Shown in pieces: positions 5,782 through 7,678 of a stretch of DNA of 7,678 nucleotides. The stretch's first letter is position 1. Each line of letters begins with the position of its first letter. The notes under the pieces were generated by a model. The model did not search any database and was not told where the DNA came from. It saw nothing but the letters and a program-made list of their open reading frames with translations. The stretch covers positions 1-7,678 of the forward strand of contig JAKSBB010000912.1 in assembly GCA_022361315.1 (NCBI GenBank), in the 5' to 3' direction. The stretch is from Desulfobacterales bacterium. GTDB lineage: Bacteria > Desulfobacterota > Desulfobacteria > Desulfobacterales > Desulfobacteraceae. A program made the translations under genes and the position numbers.

Positions 5782-6525
5782 ATGTCCGGAAACGAAGAAA
5801 AAACAGCAGGCATCCTGGGCGGAATGGGGCCCGAAGCCACCGTGGACCTGATGCAGCGGATCATCGCCCTGACACCTGCACTGGACGATGCCGACCATGT
5901 TCGTTGTATTGTGGACAACAACCCCAAGGTGCCGTCCCGGATCAAGGCCATCATTGAAGGCCATGGCGAAGATCCCGGCCCCTGCATGGCAGATATGGGG
6001 CAACGGCTTGAAACCTGGGGTGCGGATTTCCTGGTCATCGCCTGTAATACCGCCCACCATTATTATCCGGCCGTTCGCGAGGCCGTGGATATTCCGGTGA
6101 TTCATCTCGTGGGATTGGTGACCGATCACATCATGCGCGTCTATCCCGATCATAAGAACATCGGCATACTGGCGTCTCCGGCCGTGAACATGACCGGGCT
6201 GTACACCGAAAAGTTTACCCCCAAAGGCCTTAGGGATGTCTGGCCGGATGAGGCCCACCAGGCGCAGATGCTTGACGTGATCAAATCCGTTAAGAAAGGG
6301 GACACCGGCCCCGAAGTGGTGGAACAATACCAGGCGGTCTGCAGTCATCTGGCTGAAAAGGGTGCCACTTTGGTGGTGGTGGCCTGCACGGAACTCAGCG
6401 CCCTTGACAGTGAGTTGCCGGTGGAAGCGGTGGATGCCGCCCAGGTGCTGGCCCGGGAAATCGTTGACGTGGCGAAGAATAAGAAAAGCATCTCAACCTA
6501 CGATACGGAAACAAGTGGTGCATGA
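5782..6525 (+). CDS. Aspartate/glutamate racemase family protein
   Basis: The product has 247 residues and belongs to the cofactor-independent Asp/Glu/hydantoin racemase superfamily, which inverts amino-acid stereocentres using two cysteines as acid/base pair. Both are present: C88 in ACNTAH and C202 in ACTELS. The N-terminal GILGGMGPEAT and the DNNPKVPSR stretch are typical of aspartate racemases. ATG 5782 was chosen because GAGGA (5771-5775) lies 6 nt upstream. An in-frame ATG at 5737 would add 15 residues but lies in the hairpin loop without a ribosome site. The gene is 74 nt behind the lyase. In context it could convert D- and L-forms of the acidic amino acid fed to the lyase; cysteate is a structural analogue of aspartate with sulfonate in place of the side-chain carboxylate. 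Plain aspartate or glutamate racemisation is possible too. The C-terminal 15 residues are polar and probably disordered. Confidence 0.9.
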   Translation: MSGNEEKTAGILGGMGPEATVDLMQRIIALTPALDDADHVRCIVDNNPKVPSRIKAIIEGHGEDPGPCMADMGQRLETWGADFLVIACNTAHHYYPAVREAVDIPVIHLVGLVTDHIMRVYPDHKNIGILASPAVNMTGLYTEKFTPKGLRDVWPDEAHQAQMLDVIKSVKKGDTGPEVVEQYQAVCSHLAEKGATLVVVACTELSALDSELPVEAVDAAQVLAREIVDVAKNKKSISTYDTETSGA

Positions 6526-6534
6526 ACTATCTCC

Positions 6535-6553
6535 AGGCCGTCTTGAGAGGCCT
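6535..6553 (+). other. Small hairpin after the racemase gene
   Basis: AGGCC (6535-6539) pairs with GGCCT (6549-6553), with TC/GA inside and a TTGA loop, one G bulged. It begins 10 nt after the racemase stop. No T-run follows, so any terminator role would be weak. It may separate the racemase transcript from the regulator promoter just downstream. Confidence 0.35.
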
Positions 6554-6559
6554 AATTCA

Positions 6560-6586
6560 TTGACAAAACCCCCTATCTGGGATAAT
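6560..6586 (+). promoter_or_regulatory. Candidate sigma70 promoter of the GntR-type regulator
   Basis: A perfect -35 box TTGACA (6560-6565) is followed after 15 nt by GATAAT (6581-6586), five of six matches to the -10 consensus; the overlapping TAATTG gives 17 nt spacing. It lies in the 111-nt gap between the racemase and the regulator, about 50 nt before the regulator's start. The spacing of the better -10 is shorter than ideal. This implies the regulator can be expressed independently of the operon. Confidence 0.5.
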
Positions 6587-6636
6587 TGAATGGCGTATTT
6601 TTAATTGATTCGTAATAAATTATAGGAGTACCGGAT

Positions 6637-7290
6637 TTGGCAGAAAATAAGTCTTCCATGAAGTCCCTGCGGGCCTATGAGAAGATCCGTGATATGATAT
6701 TAAGCGGCGTCAAACGGCCGGGTACCCGCCTGATTCTTTCTGAACTGGAAGATGAGCTGGGCATTGGCCGGGGCCCTATCCGGGAAGCCCTGATGCGGCT
6801 GGACCGCTCCGGTCTTGTAAAAAACATTCCCTATAAAGGGGCCGTGGTGGCCACACCGCCCACCTTAAAAGAGATCCTTCATATTTACGATCTCCGGGTG
6901 GATCTGGAAGTTAAACTGGCCCTTGAGGCCATGGCGCATCTCACTGAGGCGGATTATGATGCCCTTGAATCCATTCTGGATACCATGGAGACCCTGCCCA
7001 AAAACCGGTACAGCTACGACCGGCAGTTCCACAATCATATCTATGAGGCGTCACAACTGCCGCACCTGGTGGCCATTGTACAGAATCTGATACTATCCGT
7101 GGAAAGTGTGCTCAACATCTACCGGTGGGATGCGGATATGTGCCGGCAGTTCAACCGCGAGCACCGGGCAGTGCTGGACGCCTTAAAGGCCGGGGACCGG
7201 GATGCGGTCCGGGATAATCTTACCCAAAACATCAAGAACGGCCTCGACATCATCAACGAAACCTACAGCAAAATGGTCCGTATTCCCTGA
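6637..7290 (+). CDS. GntR family transcriptional regulator with FCD domain
   Basis: The product has 217 residues. An N-terminal winged helix-turn-helix (about residues 11-72: AYEKIRDMILSG, LSELEDELGIGRGPIREALMRLDRSGLV, then a KNIPYKGAVVA wing) is followed by an all-helical FCD ligand-binding domain (about 78-210). FCD domains often bind a metal and a carboxylate effector through Asp and three His. Here D128 and H132 (DRQFHNH) and H176 (REH) are visible, but the usual final His is N198 (TQNIKNG), so metal binding may be altered or lost. Start TTG 6637 has AGGAG (6624-6628) 8 nt upstream; the first in-frame ATG, at 6658, is within the normal N-terminus and less well placed. Regulators of this class typically repress neighbouring catabolic operons until the substrate or an intermediate binds. 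The likely targets are the palindromes at 1708 and/or 5751 (inference). Confidence 0.93.
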   Translation: MAENKSSMKSLRAYEKIRDMILSGVKRPGTRLILSELEDELGIGRGPIREALMRLDRSGLVKNIPYKGAVVATPPTLKEILHIYDLRVDLEVKLALEAMAHLTEADYDALESILDTMETLPKNRYSYDRQFHNHIYEASQLPHLVAIVQNLILSVESVLNIYRWDADMCRQFNREHRAVLDALKAGDRDAVRDNLTQNIKNGLDIINETYSKMVRIP

Positions 7291-7334
7291 CGGTCGTTCC
7301 CAGTATCCCTTTAAACATTCCGGAGGCGTAGCCC

Positions 7335-7678
7335 ATGGGATCTTCATATGAAAATTGGGGTATCACAATCGAAGAACGTCAATTAAAGTTTCCCTGTGAC
7401 CGGTTTGCCCATCGGTTTTCAGGTGCTTGGTTCCGGGGAATTACTATCTGCGCCGAACCTGAAAATGTTTTCAAGTGGCTTTGCCAGATGCGGGTGGCAC
7501 CTTACAGCTATGACTGGATTGACAATCTCGGGAGGATAAGCCCCCAGAAACTCATACCTGGCCTTGATCGACTCGAGATCGGCCAGAACATCATGACGAT
7601 TTTTGAATTGATTGATTTTGCGCCAGGAAAGTTTTTGACGGTCTCGCTGAATCCCAAGCTTCAAAAAGTATTCTTCAG
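7335..7678 (+). CDS. SRPBCC-like hypothetical protein, N-terminal part cut by window end
   Basis: An open frame of 114 codons runs from ATG 7335 to the window edge without a stop. GGAGG (7322-7326) lies 8 nt upstream, a good ribosome site, and the gene is only 44 nt after the regulator, so the two are probably co-transcribed. The protein is soluble with no signal peptide. The stretch APYSYDWIDNLGRISPQKL (from residue 55), then GLDRLEIGQNIM and FELIDFAPGKFLTVSL, resembles uncharacterised proteins of the SRPBCC/polyketide-cyclase ligand-binding fold, where a hydrophobic pocket binds a lipid or other small molecule. I recognise the pattern only from memory and cannot assign a function. Nothing links it clearly to the operon upstream beyond position. 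The complementary-strand frame over the same bases lacks a comparable start context. Confidence 0.72.
   Translation, partial: MGSSYENWGITIEERQLKFPCDRFAHRFSGAWFRGITICAEPENVFKWLCQMRVAPYSYDWIDNLGRISPQKLIPGLDRLEIGQNIMTIFELIDFAPGKFLTVSLNPKLQKVFF

Noticed and set aside
5683..6348. 221-codon - strand frame over the racemase
   Set aside because: Antisense to a gene with both catalytic cysteine motifs; no domain or ribosome site support.
6535..6553. Rho-independent terminator after the racemase
   Set aside because: The stem is short with a bulge and is followed by AATTCATTGAC, not a T-run; it is listed only as a hairpin.
7419..7664. 81-codon - strand frame near the window end
   Set aside because: It overlaps the + strand frame from 7335, which has a good ribosome site and continues to the edge; the minus frame shows no recognisable motif.
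1..7678. CRISPR array, tRNA/rRNA genes, insertion sequences, attachment sites
   Set aside because: No regularly spaced repeats, tRNA-like cloverleaf, transposase motif or flanking duplication was seen on reading both strands.

Overview
This is one strand of a catabolic gene cluster. Every convincing gene reads on the + strand, and no gap between genes exceeds about 130 bases. Moderately high GC in the genes, AT-rich promoter spacers, frequent CGG/GGG codons, and a TRAP transporter beside a lone HisD-like dehydrogenase suggest a Gram-negative anaerobe. A sulfate-reducing Desulfobacterota (Desulfobacteraceae-like) is my guess. That taxonomic call is inference from gene style only; no rRNA or marker gene is present.

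Layout. (1) 1-423: C-terminal end of a TRAP transporter large membrane subunit (DctM type). (2) 489-1616: a uroporphyrinogen-decarboxylase-superfamily protein (MtaA/CmuA-like methyltransferase type), 65 nt behind it. (3) 1617-1742: an AT-rich spacer with dyads, a possible promoter and a perfect CCACAC-G-GTGTGG palindrome. (4) 1743-5707: a tight four-gene block with 12, 26 and 33 nt gaps. It encodes a HisD/HpsN-family alcohol-to-acid dehydrogenase, a DegT-type PLP enzyme, a RidA enamine/imine deaminase, and a PLP lyase of the D-cysteine desulfhydrase / L-cysteate sulfo-lyase family. (5) 5708-5781: a spacer with a 15-bp hairpin that runs into a TGTATACA palindrome. (6) 5782-6525: an aspartate/glutamate racemase-family enzyme. 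(7) 6637-7290: a GntR/FCD regulator behind its own likely promoter. (8) 7335 to the window end: the start of an SRPBCC-like protein, cut by the window edge.

How the genes may work together (inference). The core reads as a pathway that takes up a small anionic compound (TRAP), oxidises a primary alcohol in two steps to a carboxylate (HisD-like), adjusts nitrogen and stereochemistry (DegT enzyme, racemase), and eliminates the beta substituent to give pyruvate and ammonia (PLP lyase plus RidA). The lyase resembles cysteate sulfo-lyase, and HisD-family HpsN is known to oxidise a C3 sulfonate. The best single hypothesis is therefore catabolism of a C3 sulfonate. Cysteinolate (2-amino-3-hydroxypropanesulfonate) going through cysteate to pyruvate, ammonia and sulfite fits particularly well, because it is an amino alcohol like histidinol. 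A D-amino-acid or D-cysteine pathway is the main alternative. The sequence alone does not settle the substrate.
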